Origin: Desulforapulum sp034007745
GTDB taxonomy: Bacteria; Desulfobacterota; Desulfobacteria; Desulfobacterales; Desulfobacteraceae
Direction of reading: 5' to 3'
Assembly: GCA_034007745.1 (NCBI GenBank)
Contig: JAVEQI010000010.1
Location: 1 to 64,000 of the forward strand
Length of the DNA: 64,000 bases
In this document: positions 18,756 through 26,664 of the stretch, one piece after another
Layout of the letters: the number at the start of each line of letters is the position of its first letter
Numbering within the stretch: position 1 is the stretch's first letter
Translations under genes and position numbers: made by a program
Notes under the pieces: generated by a model
What the model was told of the DNA's origin: nothing
Database searches by the model: none
The model's input: only the letters and a program-made list of their open reading frames with translations

Positions 18756-18779
18756 TAGGGCGGTTCAGGAGCCGCCCTA
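18756..18779. terminator. Terminator hairpin after hisD
   Basis: TAGGGCGG (18756-18763) and CCGCCCTA (18772-18779) form a GC-rich 8-bp stem with an 8-nt loop, 20 nt after the hisD stop and just before the end of the convergent Cys-rich gene. The T-tract (GTGGTTTT) is short. Confidence 0.5.
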
Positions 18780-18785
18780 GTGGTT

Positions 18786-19004
18786 TTACTGATTGCCGAA
18801 CCCGTTATTGGCGCTGCAATCGGGACACGCCCAGGTAATGCCGTTACAGGTCATACCCCATTCATTTTTGTACATGCACTCCTGGCAGATGGCAAACCCG
18901 CACCTGCATGTCCAGCAAAAGGTAAAGGTCCTGCCGCAGCAATGACATACCCTGCCCTTTTTCCTGCGACGTTTCTCTCTTCTTTGTTTCTGCGTTTCAG
19001 TCAT
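18786..19004 (-). CDS. Small Cys-rich zinc-ribbon-like protein, unknown function
   Basis: 72 aa from ATG 19004 (MTETQKQRREKRRRKKGR), 77 aa if read from 19019. After a very basic N-terminus come nine cysteines: C-HC-C, C-WTC-RC, C-QEC, C and C-PDC. Several Cys-x2-Cys pairs suggest two zinc sites or an Fe-S site. I recognise no named family. The ATG overlaps the stop of the upstream metal-binding-protein gene (ATGACTGA, 8 nt), so translation is probably coupled. That context makes a metal-related role plausible but unproven. Confidence 0.55.
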   Translation of the reverse strand: MTETQKQRREKRRRKKGRVCHCCGRTFTFCWTCRCGFAICQECMYKNEWGMTCNGITWACPDCSANNGFGNQ

Positions 19005-19869
19005 GGTGCACCGGTTCAAAAGCCTGTTTTATGGTCTGGGTCATTGCCGTAAGATTGTTAATATAGTCCCCCGCCAGGGGATCAAGGGCAATGACCACGC
19101 CATTAACAGCCATTGCGATTTTGTCGGCCGTTCTGGTATCAAACTGGGGCTGAACAAAGATCACCCTTGCCCGGGCAGCCCTGGCCTGTCGGATAAAATC
19201 TGTCAGAGCGCGTCCCCTGGGAGCCTTTCCCTCGACCTCAACGGCCATCTGGATAAGCCCGTACCGGTCTGCAAAATATCCGAACACTGGATGGAACACA
19301 AAAATGTTTTCACCTGCCACGGGCCCAAGGGCCTTTGCAATGCTCTTGTCAAGTTGATCAAGGTCGGCCTGGAACAGTTCAAGGTTAGCCCTGAAGTAGT
19401 CGGCGGATTCCGGAAGTGCCTGACACAGGGCATTACAGATATTTTCCGCCTGCTGTTTCACAAGCACCGGATTCATCCACACATGGGGATCTATTCCACC
19501 GTTGGCAAACTGCCTCAGGGCAATCCCCTGGGTGGTATCCACAATTGTAACCCCGGAGGCGGCCCCTTTTATCTTGGGCATTAACGAACGTTCAAAGGGC
19601 ATACCAATGGTGAAAAAAAGCCCGGCCCCGGCAAGCTCAGTCATCTGGGACGGTATGGGCGAGTAAACAGCAGGGCTCTTGCCCGGCGGCACAAGCACCT
19701 TTACAATCACCCTTTCATCGGCGATGCGTTCCACAAAATAGGCCTGGGGCTGGATACTCACAAACACGGTCACGGGTTCTGGTGCTGCTGCGTGTATCTG
19801 GCCGGCCATGGCCAAAGCCATGGTCAAGACCAGAACAGTTAAGTATGGAAAAATTCTAAACAAAGCCAT
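18997..19869 (-). CDS. ZnuA-family periplasmic metal-binding protein (ligand variant)
   Basis: 290 aa with a signal peptide (LTVLVLTMALAMAGQIHAA). It belongs to the cluster A-I (ZnuA/TroA) metal-binding proteins: VFVSIQPQAYFVERIA, IDPHVWMNP (second His ligand), FVFHPVFGYFADRYGL (third His) and a late Asp in VQPQFDTRTADKIA. At the first ligand position, usually DPHxYEPxPS, it reads SPAVYSPIPSQ, with no His. The His-rich loop of ZnuA is absent. No permease or ATPase gene is adjacent, so it is an orphan binding protein or serves a distant transporter. Zn2+ or Mn2+ are family ligands; the altered site leaves this open. Confidence 0.8.
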   Translation of the reverse strand: MALFRIFPYLTVLVLTMALAMAGQIHAAAPEPVTVFVSIQPQAYFVERIADERVIVKVLVPPGKSPAVYSPIPSQMTELAGAGLFFTIGMPFERSLMPKIKGAASGVTIVDTTQGIALRQFANGGIDPHVWMNPVLVKQQAENICNALCQALPESADYFRANLELFQADLDQLDKSIAKALGPVAGENIFVFHPVFGYFADRYGLIQMAVEVEGKAPRGRALTDFIRQARAARARVIFVQPQFDTRTADKIAMAVNGVVIALDPLAGDYINNLTAMTQTIKQAFEPVHHD

Positions 19870-20024
19870 TCTAACCTCTTTTTTTAAATAAAAAAACTCC
19901 TATCAAATCATCATCACAATCAACCTGACATTAATTGTTCGTTATGGCGGTACTCCTGTCTTCCTCCAAGCGTACAGATCAGGAAGTATATAACCCGTCT
20001 GTCCCAGGAAGGTAAAGGATAATT

Positions 20025-20834
20025 TCAAAAAGCTGGGAGAAAAAAACGGCGGTCCATCCAATCGAGGGATGCCTTAAGATGATCAAGGTTGAAGACCTCA
20101 AGGCTAACCACTCCTGTAAATTTCTCCAGCACCCCAAGGGTTGTCTGCACCCGATCCATGGGGGTTCGGTCAAGCCCCTGGTGGTCCCTGGGGGAATCAT
20201 AGGAAAAATCAACCCCGTGGAAATGGATCAAAGGGACTTTTTTTCTGTAACGCTCAAAAAGTCCTGAAACGTCGTAGCCGTAACGGATCAGATGACCCAC
20301 ATCCATGCACAGCGCCATGGGGGTTGCGTCAAGCACCGGAAACAAAATTTCAGGCGGATAATCAAGGGTCTCGATTGTGATTTTATCCGGATAAGGGATC
20401 CTCTGGGCCAGAAGCCCAAGCCCCTCCATGGCCCGCTCTTGAAAACGCCGTATACCATCCTGTCCCTCAACCATCTCTTCAGCAGTAAGATCAAGATGCA
20501 GAGTGTGGGTTGTGGGACACAGGGGTACTGCAAGCGTAACAACCCTTTCAAGGGTCTCCAGGGCATCCTGTCTCATGGTCTTTGAGGAACTGGCAAGGGA
20601 AACATCAATTGGCAAATGGACGTTGTAGGTTACCGAAAGCTCGGTGGAAAGCTTTGCAAGCTCGTCTATTTCAGCGGATGACGGCAGATGGGCAAGGGGT
20701 TTACTCTCAAAGATCAAAAGCTCTATCTCGTCAAAGTGGTGACCAAGCTTTTTAACATTGGGAACAATATGGTCCGGATAGATGAACGAGGTAGTTCCGA
20801 GCTTGAACCTTCGGACAATTTTTTTCTTTAACAC
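20025..20834 (-). CDS. cbiR: Cobamide-remodelling phosphodiesterase CbiR (TIM barrel)
   Basis: 269 aa of the xylose-isomerase-like TIM-barrel superfamily (AP endonuclease 2 fold). Likely metal-site strands are visible: HFDEIELLIFES, YNVHLPID, THTLHLDL, ITIETLDY, CMDVGHLIRYGYD, PLIHFHGVD and VSLEVFN. CbiR cuts the nucleotide loop of cobamides so that the lower ligand can be exchanged; it was characterised in Akkermansia and often sits with cobamide genes. Here it follows cbiB after 55 nt, in line with a salvage or remodelling operon cobS-cobD-cbiB-cbiR. The assignment rests on fold motifs plus context. Confidence 0.75.
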   Translation of the reverse strand: MLKKKIVRRFKLGTTSFIYPDHIVPNVKKLGHHFDEIELLIFESKPLAHLPSSAEIDELAKLSTELSVTYNVHLPIDVSLASSSKTMRQDALETLERVVTLAVPLCPTTHTLHLDLTAEEMVEGQDGIRRFQERAMEGLGLLAQRIPYPDKITIETLDYPPEILFPVLDATPMALCMDVGHLIRYGYDVSGLFERYRKKVPLIHFHGVDFSYDSPRDHQGLDRTPMDRVQTTLGVLEKFTGVVSLEVFNLDHLKASLDWMDRRFFLPAF

Positions 20835-20889
20835 GATCTGTTTTTCCTTTGGGTTGACAGTCAGCTTTTAGCGGTTAGCGGTTTAATCC

Positions 20890-21849
20890 TTAGCTAAGAG
20901 CTAACAGCTGCATACCAATTACAATCAAAACCGAAACAAACGACGCCATCACCATGAGTTCACAGGCCCGGGCGATCATGCTCTGATCCGGGTCTTTGAA
21001 ACCTTGGCCGATGAATGGCTTTTCAACCATGGTGCCGTGGTAGAAGTTGGGGCCGCCGAGCTTTATCCCAAGGGCACCGGCAAATGAAGCCTCTGGATAG
21101 CCTGCATTCGGGCTTTTGTGCAATCCTCCCTGGGCCAGGGCCGTTTTAAGGGCACGCAGGCCGCGTTTTTTACCTGATAGGATTGCTGCGGCAAATGCGA
21201 TCACCGGTATGCTGAGTCTTGCCGGGATGTAATTGGCCGCATCATCAATCCTGGCCGCCCCCCTTCCAAACAACAGATATTGTTGATTTTTATAACCTAC
21301 CATGGAATCAAGAGTGTTGACCATCTTGTAGGCAACGGCCAGGGGAACCCCGCCGATAACTGCAAAGAAAAGAGGGGATAGAAAGCCGTCCACAAAATTT
21401 TCCGCCACGGTTTCGACGCTTGCCCTGACCACCCCGGTGCTGTCAAGGCTCTCGGTTTCACGGCCCACGATCATGGAAACCGCCCTTTGACCTGCTTCAA
21501 GCCCCCTGGCTTCAAGGGCATCTTTCACCTCAGTTGCCGCCTTGACAAGGCTTCTTGTGGAGAAACAGAAAAAGAGCAGCAGGATCTGGACAAGGTCGCC
21601 AAACAAAGGGGTAAAGGCCGTGGCAAGGCCCACGACTGAAAAAGAGATGATCCAGGTTATGATGATAAGAAACACGGCAAAGACAATGCCCGCCATAAAC
21701 TCGTTTTTAATATACCGCCGCACCGGAGGCTCAAGGCCCTCAATGGCCTTTCCCATAAAGACCACGGGATGGGGAAGATTTCTTGGATCACCGACCAGAA
21801 GATCCAGGATAAATGCCAGGGGAATGATATACCAGTTTAAATCTGTCAT
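20890..21849 (-). CDS. cbiB: Adenosylcobinamide-phosphate synthase CbiB
   Basis: 319 aa from ATG 21849, 4 nt after the stop of the aminotransferase-like gene; a longer frame to 21915 would overlap that gene. It is an integral membrane protein with the CbiB/CobD signatures DLLVGDPRNLPHPVVFMG, VETVAENFVDGFLSPLFFA, AYKMVNTLDSMVGYKN and DDAANYIPARLS. It joins the aminopropanol-phosphate arm to adenosylcobyric acid, making adenosylcobinamide phosphate. The upstream gene would supply that arm, so the pair forms one step sequence. Confidence 0.95.
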   Translation of the reverse strand: MTDLNWYIIPLAFILDLLVGDPRNLPHPVVFMGKAIEGLEPPVRRYIKNEFMAGIVFAVFLIIITWIISFSVVGLATAFTPLFGDLVQILLLFFCFSTRSLVKAATEVKDALEARGLEAGQRAVSMIVGRETESLDSTGVVRASVETVAENFVDGFLSPLFFAVIGGVPLAVAYKMVNTLDSMVGYKNQQYLLFGRGAARIDDAANYIPARLSIPVIAFAAAILSGKKRGLRALKTALAQGGLHKSPNAGYPEASFAGALGIKLGGPNFYHGTMVEKPFIGQGFKDPDQSMIARACELMVMASFVSVLIVIGMQLLALS

Positions 21850-21853
21850 CCCT

Positions 21854-22969
21854 TTAGCCCCTCCCCCGGTCGAGCCCCATCTCACCTCCAAGATGATGCT
21901 TGAGGAGCTTGGCAAGGGTCATGTTTGTATCCCGGTCCTTGAGGGAGAACCGGACAAATCGGCTGGAAAGGCCTTGAAAGTTGGTGCAGTCCCGGATGAG
22001 AATCCGGTCATCCCCAAGAAGGGTGCAAAGGGTCGGGGCGTCCATGGGCGGCTCTAATTCCCCAAGCACAAAACAGGCGCAGGAGGGAAAAAGCGTGATG
22101 CCCGAACAATGGTCAAGGGCCTTGGCAAACAGCGATCTTTCCCCGTTTATAAATTGCCTGGATAATGCCGTGAAAGCCTCTGTCTCATCCTCCGCCCCAA
22201 GAAGGTGAGTCACGGCGGCCTGGGCCAGGGCGTTGACCGACCAGGGCTGGAAAAAGTGCATGAATCGATCGATCACCCCGGGGGCGGCACACAAAAAGCC
22301 GGTCCTCAACCCCGGAATCCTGAAGATCTTTGACATGGACGAAAGCACCAGCAGATTGTCAAAACGATCTTCCCCGACAAGGGTGATATCCTGGGCATGG
22401 TCCACAAAGGGCAGGTAGGATTCATCAACCACAAAACGGACATCCGGATACCCCTGGACAAGGTCGAGAATGGCCTGTTTCTTCACAAGAACCCCGGTGG
22501 GGTTGTTGGGGTTGCAGATAACCACTGTATCAAAAGAGTTCGAATCAAGCAGCGCCGCCACCAGGTCAAGGTCTGGAACGAACCCGTTGTCAGCGGTTGC
22601 CATGGCGTGGTCATAAGCTATGCTGTGAACGGCGCACCCGTCCCTGTAGTCGGAATAGGTGGGACCCAGTATGAGCATCCTTTTTGCGACAAGGGCCGGG
22701 GCAAGGGTGTAGATAAACCAGGTGGTACCGTTGGCAGCCATGACCCGGTCAGGATCGATGTTGTGGCGGCGGGCAAAGGCTGCCACCATATCGCCTGCAT
22801 CCACCTCTGGAAGCGAACAGATCTTGTTTAGATTTGCCGCAAGAAACGCCTCAAGGCCCGGAGGAGGGCCAAGGGGGTTTAAATTGCTGCTCATATCAAC
22901 GATATCGTCAACCGGACATCCGAGCCTTTGTGCCAGGGCGTTTACATTGCCCCCGTGACCTGTAATCAT
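21854..22969 (-). CDS. cobD: L-threonine-O-3-phosphate decarboxylase-like (CobD/CobC) PLP enzyme
   Basis: 371 aa from ATG 22969, with AAGGAAAC 8 nt upstream; codons further upstream fall in a repeat element and are not used. It is a fold-type I PLP enzyme: N-terminal GHGGN then DMSSNLNPLGPP, NPNNPTG, VDESYLPF and the PLP lysine in SSMSKIFRIPGLRTGF. Enzymes with this N-terminus make (R)-1-amino-2-propanol phosphate for the cobamide nucleotide loop. The histidinol-phosphate aminotransferase family is similar, but the SxNxNPLGPP start and the neighbours cbiB and cobS favour CobD/CobC. Confidence 0.85.
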   Translation of the reverse strand: MITGHGGNVNALAQRLGCPVDDIVDMSSNLNPLGPPPGLEAFLAANLNKICSLPEVDAGDMVAAFARRHNIDPDRVMAANGTTWFIYTLAPALVAKRMLILGPTYSDYRDGCAVHSIAYDHAMATADNGFVPDLDLVAALLDSNSFDTVVICNPNNPTGVLVKKQAILDLVQGYPDVRFVVDESYLPFVDHAQDITLVGEDRFDNLLVLSSMSKIFRIPGLRTGFLCAAPGVIDRFMHFFQPWSVNALAQAAVTHLLGAEDETEAFTALSRQFINGERSLFAKALDHCSGITLFPSCACFVLGELEPPMDAPTLCTLLGDDRILIRDCTNFQGLSSRFVRFSLKDRDTNMTLAKLLKHHLGGEMGLDRGRG

Positions 22970-23065
22970 AACATCTGTTTCCTTTTTTATATGAAACTCC
23001 CGCCGAGCTTGCCGCCACAAAGGGCGACCGCAAGGGGAGCCCCTACACCCACTACCCACTACCCA
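22970..23065. repeat. Mosaic intergenic repeat between cobS and cobD
   Basis: The gap contains TATATGAAACTCCCG, CCGAGCTTGCCGCCACAAAG, GGCGACCGCAAGGGGAGCC and CCTACA, ending in ACCCACTACCCACTACCC. The same modules occur at 61640-61694 (CCACAAAGGGC, CGCAAGGGGAGCCCCTACA, then CACTACCTACTACC), and parts at 11744-11870, 29321 and 55830-55855. The GTAGGGGC...GACCCTTGCG-like core is a type of repeat known from intergenic regions of many bacteria. Here it sits inside a cobamide operon. Confidence 0.65.
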
Positions 23066-23824
23066 CTATACAAAGGCCCCTGCCACAAGAAACAAAACAG
23101 CCTCACTAACCTCTGTCATTGCGCCGAGCATATCACCGGTAATACATCCCATCTTGACCTTGTAAAAATAGAGGAGCAACCCCACGGTAACACCAAAGGC
23201 CAGGACAAGAACGATTCCCTTTATACCAAGGGAAAGGGCCATGACAATCACCGGCAAAAGCCAGATAAAATCCTTTGCTGGAAGTTTTTTTTCAAAGAGA
23301 TCGTGACCGGTGCCCGTGTTTTTCCTGCCATACTGGAGGAACCTTATACCAAAGAGCATACTTCCCCTTGAGAGGGCCGGAACGATAAACAGAAAAACCA
23401 GGACGGCCGAGGACGAACACTCAGTTTTAACGGCATAGATACCCGCCGTCTTCACGGCCAATATGGCAATAATCGCCACAAGCCCCATCATCCCGGTGCT
23501 TGAATCCTTCATGATCTCCAGGGCGCGTTCCCTGGAGCGATGGCTGAAAAGCCCGTCTGCCGCATCCCCCAGCCCGTCCAAGTGAAAGGCCCCTGTGACA
23601 GCCACGAGAAAGAGCATATCCAGGATGGCCACCACGGGATCACTCCACAACAGGGATGCACCGCAGTCCAGTGCCGCAAGCAGCCCCCCCAGGATCAATC
23701 CCACCACGGGGAAACAGCGTATCATGCCGAGCGGTGAGAACCTGACGTCTTTCCCCGCCGGAAGAATGGTGATGAACATGAGGGCAGATCTTAAATCCCC
23801 TGCAAACGAGCTAATAGGTGTCAA
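23066..23824 (-). CDS. cobS: Adenosylcobinamide-GDP ribazoletransferase (cobalamin synthase)
   Basis: 252 aa from TTG 23824 (GAAGAGG 6 nt upstream); the reading frame is open to 23869, but that start lacks a ribosome site. It is a membrane protein with the CobS signature GAFHLDGLGDAADGLF and KDSSTGMMGLVA. It joins adenosylcobinamide-GDP to alpha-ribazole (phosphate), closing the nucleotide loop. Its start lies within the end of the upstream 509-codon gene, so translation is probably coupled. cobU/cobP and cobT are not in the window. Confidence 0.9.
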   Translation of the reverse strand: MTPISSFAGDLRSALMFITILPAGKDVRFSPLGMIRCFPVVGLILGGLLAALDCGASLLWSDPVVAILDMLFLVAVTGAFHLDGLGDAADGLFSHRSRERALEIMKDSSTGMMGLVAIIAILAVKTAGIYAVKTECSSSAVLVFLFIVPALSRGSMLFGIRFLQYGRKNTGTGHDLFEKKLPAKDFIWLLPVIVMALSLGIKGIVLVLAFGVTVGLLLYFYKVKMGCITGDMLGAMTEVSEAVLFLVAGAFV

Positions 23825-25340
23825 TGGCAACCTCTTCAATGCGTTTAATTCCGTTCTGGTTGAGGACAAGGCGAAATCGACGATAGACGTCCCGGCCGCT
23901 TCCCGAATACTTCATGATCATGTTCACGTGGTAGACCCGGTTGCCTAAAATCTTCCGGCAGCGTCGGTCATCACACACATAAATCGGGGTTTTGGAGTCG
24001 TCCATCCGGGCGAGGTAACGACTGACGTTAAGGCGCATGATATCCACAATGCTGTTCATCGGATAGTCATGATAAATGGATCTGAACTGCCGGTTCAAAA
24101 TCTTTATCTGTTTTCGATACAGAATGACCTTTTCACCTACCCAGTCATTTTCAATCTCGGTAATGTGATCCTTGGCCCGGAGCTTCACAATGGTGTCTGG
24201 CAGATTCTTACTCTTTAAAAAGGCAAAACTCTCCTTGCACCACCCTAACTTCTCCTTTGCATTAAAGTAAATCTTTCGCCTGTGGTCATAGAGCCGGGTT
24301 TTGAGCTTGGTACCAAGATAGGCCCGGATGAAATCTTTGACACGATCCTTGAACATATAGCTTACGACCAGCACAAGAAAAAGAGGAGTGGAAACCGTAG
24401 CATAGGCTGACTGGGCAAAAAAAACAGCCCCGGTTGCAAACACCATGGCAATGCCTGCTGCAATGGCAAAGGCGAACTGCTCGAGCAGCTCCCCCTCATG
24501 CTTGAACTTTGTCTGCAGGAACAAAACATTGGCCATGAATTTTTTCAACACGCTGGACCGGAAGAGGAACTCCTCATTTGTCGAATCCATACTGGGAATC
24601 GACGGATAACTGTTTGCCCTGCGGTATTCAAGCTCGGCTCTGATCAGGCTTAAAAGCGATGTCCCAGGAGACACCCTGCCGGAAAAATCAAACCGTTTGA
24701 TCACCTGGAGAAGTTCATAGGTGTAATACTCAATAAGAAGGCTCAGGTACTCATCGCCAAAGAGGAAATAGGAAAAGATATCTCTGTTTGCGGCCGGGAC
24801 ATTCACCTTGGTTCTGAGATCCCTGAAGGCAGTTGTAACAGCATCAATGCCGGTGAGATACTGGTCTACAAGATCCCGCAGGTCCCGATCCTTGAGATTC
24901 ATATCCCCGGGGATGGGGTTCTTTTGCCGTTCAGCGATGAACTTAACATGATCCCTGAGAGCGCTCTTAAAAATACAGCAGAACATCTTAAGGTAATACT
25001 CATAATCCGCAAACGCTTTTTCATCTTCACCGGCATAGAGACGCTCAATTGCCAGCGTAAGTTTTCCCAGGGGAGAATCAGCGCCCGCAACCATGTTCCG
25101 GAGCAGCACCACAGGGGTCTGCAATCTCACATAGGCCTGAATGCAGTTATAAAAATCTTTTCGGGTATAGGTATGGCGGTTGATACCAAGATTATTTGGG
25201 AAAAAAAGATAGGTCTCCACGTCATAGATCTTTGCCCCTTCCTCACCGGTAAAGGGGTATCCAAGCTTGATCTCAAACTGATATTTATCGTGGATCTGGA
25301 TGGTCTCTTCGATCACGCCCCGACCTCTTTTACCAGCCAA
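23811..25340 (-). CDS. Unknown 509-aa membrane-anchored protein
   Basis: I do not recognise this family. The long frame, codon use like its neighbours, and overlaps with flanking genes show it is real. It has a soluble region of about 290 residues rich in Tyr, Phe and Leu. Two hydrophobic helices follow near residues 300-345 (FAFAIAAGIAMVFATGAVFF and TPLFLVLVVSYMF), then a basic stretch with DRVKDFIRAYLGTKLKTRLYDHRRK. A C-terminal domain carries CDDRRCRKILGNRVYHVN and ends RIEEVAIDTY. The two Cys of CDDRRC could bind metal. It precedes cobS (14-nt overlap or more) and follows a radical SAM gene by 36 nt. Confidence 0.6.
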   Translation of the reverse strand: MAGKRGRGVIEETIQIHDKYQFEIKLGYPFTGEEGAKIYDVETYLFFPNNLGINRHTYTRKDFYNCIQAYVRLQTPVVLLRNMVAGADSPLGKLTLAIERLYAGEDEKAFADYEYYLKMFCCIFKSALRDHVKFIAERQKNPIPGDMNLKDRDLRDLVDQYLTGIDAVTTAFRDLRTKVNVPAANRDIFSYFLFGDEYLSLLIEYYTYELLQVIKRFDFSGRVSPGTSLLSLIRAELEYRRANSYPSIPSMDSTNEEFLFRSSVLKKFMANVLFLQTKFKHEGELLEQFAFAIAAGIAMVFATGAVFFAQSAYATVSTPLFLVLVVSYMFKDRVKDFIRAYLGTKLKTRLYDHRRKIYFNAKEKLGWCKESFAFLKSKNLPDTIVKLRAKDHITEIENDWVGEKVILYRKQIKILNRQFRSIYHDYPMNSIVDIMRLNVSRYLARMDDSKTPIYVCDDRRCRKILGNRVYHVNMIMKYSGSGRDVYRRFRLVLNQNGIKRIEEVAIDTY

Positions 25341-25376
25341 CTACCCCTACCGAAACCGGATTTTGATATTATTCTA

Positions 25377-26324
25377 TTATTTAACAAACTTATTCCTGGC
25401 CTGGTAAAAGAGGCCCCTGTCCTGGCGTACACTCTCTATTTTACCCGTCTTTTCAAGGGCTGCAAGGTACTTGTTGATCTCGTTGACATGGGAACCCAGG
25501 ATCGTTGCAAGATCCTCCAGGGTGCAGGGCCTCCTGAGAACAGTCTCAAGGATGGCCGACTCCATATCCGTTCGAAAGGATTCGATTTCCCTTCGTTGGG
25601 GCGGTTCGGCAATCACCTCCACCTCAAAGGGCTTGAAAAGAACCGCTATCTCCTGGAGGTGGGCCTGGGTTGCGGCTTGAATGCCGGGCACAACCCCTGG
25701 TCTATCCAGGGTGTTGAGCTGAACAATGTCGGGGCGGATGCGTTCAACCGCCGCCCTTAAGGCCGCAAGCTCTTCCGGGGAATCGTTGCAGCCGGGCAGA
25801 ATAAAAATCTCCAGGGCTAGCCTGCCAGCATATTCCGACCGGAAAGCCACAATTCCCTCAATATAGGATGCTGTGTCGATGGAAGGATGGGGACGGTTAA
25901 TCTTTTGAATCGAGGACGACAGTGCGCCGTCAAGGGAGGGCATAACAAGATCGGCTCCAAGGATTGATTTTCTCACCTCGGGATCAAAAAACAGGGTGCC
26001 GTTAGTGAGAACTGCAATTGAAACATTGGGTTTTCTGGCCCGTATAAAATCGATCACCTCTTTGATCCCCATATTGAGGCAGGGCTCACCCGAACCGGAA
26101 AAAGTTATAAAATCAGGATCAGGATGACTGGAGAAATAATCCCCAAGTTCGGCCAGAACCTCTTCCACAGGCACATATTCCTGCCGATCAACCGTGAGGT
26201 CGGTTGTTTTGCCACACTCGCAGTATATACAGTCAAGGGAACAGATCTTGTGGGTGACAAGGTCCACCCCCAGGGAGGCCCCCAGGCGCCTCGATGGTAC
26301 AGGTCCAAACAGATATTTATACAT
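25377..26324 (-). CDS. Radical SAM protein with C-terminal winged helix
   Basis: 315 aa. The N-terminus YLFGPVPSRRLGASLGVDL leads to the Fe-S motif C-SLD-C-IY-C (CxxxCxxC), then FSGSGEPCLNMG (SAM-binding GGE-like stretch), VLTNGTLF and a strand with EIFILPGCNDS. Residues 250-305 look like a small winged helix (ILETVLRRPCTLEDLATILG, VNEINKYLAALEKTGKI). This architecture is common in anaerobes, annotated only as radical SAM; its substrate is unknown. It may be first in the transcript that continues through the 509-aa gene into the cobamide genes. Confidence 0.85.
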   Translation of the reverse strand: MYKYLFGPVPSRRLGASLGVDLVTHKICSLDCIYCECGKTTDLTVDRQEYVPVEEVLAELGDYFSSHPDPDFITFSGSGEPCLNMGIKEVIDFIRARKPNVSIAVLTNGTLFFDPEVRKSILGADLVMPSLDGALSSSIQKINRPHPSIDTASYIEGIVAFRSEYAGRLALEIFILPGCNDSPEELAALRAAVERIRPDIVQLNTLDRPGVVPGIQAATQAHLQEIAVLFKPFEVEVIAEPPQRREIESFRTDMESAILETVLRRPCTLEDLATILGSHVNEINKYLAALEKTGKIESVRQDRGLFYQARNKFVK

Positions 26325-26664
26325 TTCACACCCCTATTCATATTTTTTCAGGCCGAATCTTCTCCAGCAGCAACTCTCATTTTAACTTTATGACCATACA
26401 GCTGCCGACACCCTGGGAGCAACTCATAAATTGCCCCTGCACCACCACCGCCCGTTAAAAGAATCCGGCAAAATTACACAGAAATGTTAATAACATAATT
26501 TGATCAATATTTTAACCGTTAAAATAATTGGAATTATTGATTCTGGAATTGTTGATTCACCCCAGGATTGAAAAACATTTAAAGATCAGATACAAATAAA
26601 CTTCCATCTGGAAATCAAGCCTTTTATTTGCAGTCCATACCCCGTTGAACTTTGGAGAAAAAGA
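26325..26664. promoter_or_regulatory. Divergent intergenic region with AT-rich palindrome
   Basis: 340 bp between the radical SAM gene (minus) and the sensor kinase gene (plus). TATTTTAA-CCG-TTAAAATA (26508-26526) is a perfect 8-bp palindrome about 140 nt before the kinase ATG and may be an operator. A CAGCAACTCTCATT motif at 26368-26381 recurs elsewhere in the window. GGAGAAAAAGA just before 26665 is the kinase ribosome site. Confidence 0.45.

Noticed and set aside
22970..23059. N-terminal extension of the cobD-like protein
   Set aside because: These codons are the mosaic repeat element read through. ATG 22969 has a good ribosome site and the conserved GHGGN start.
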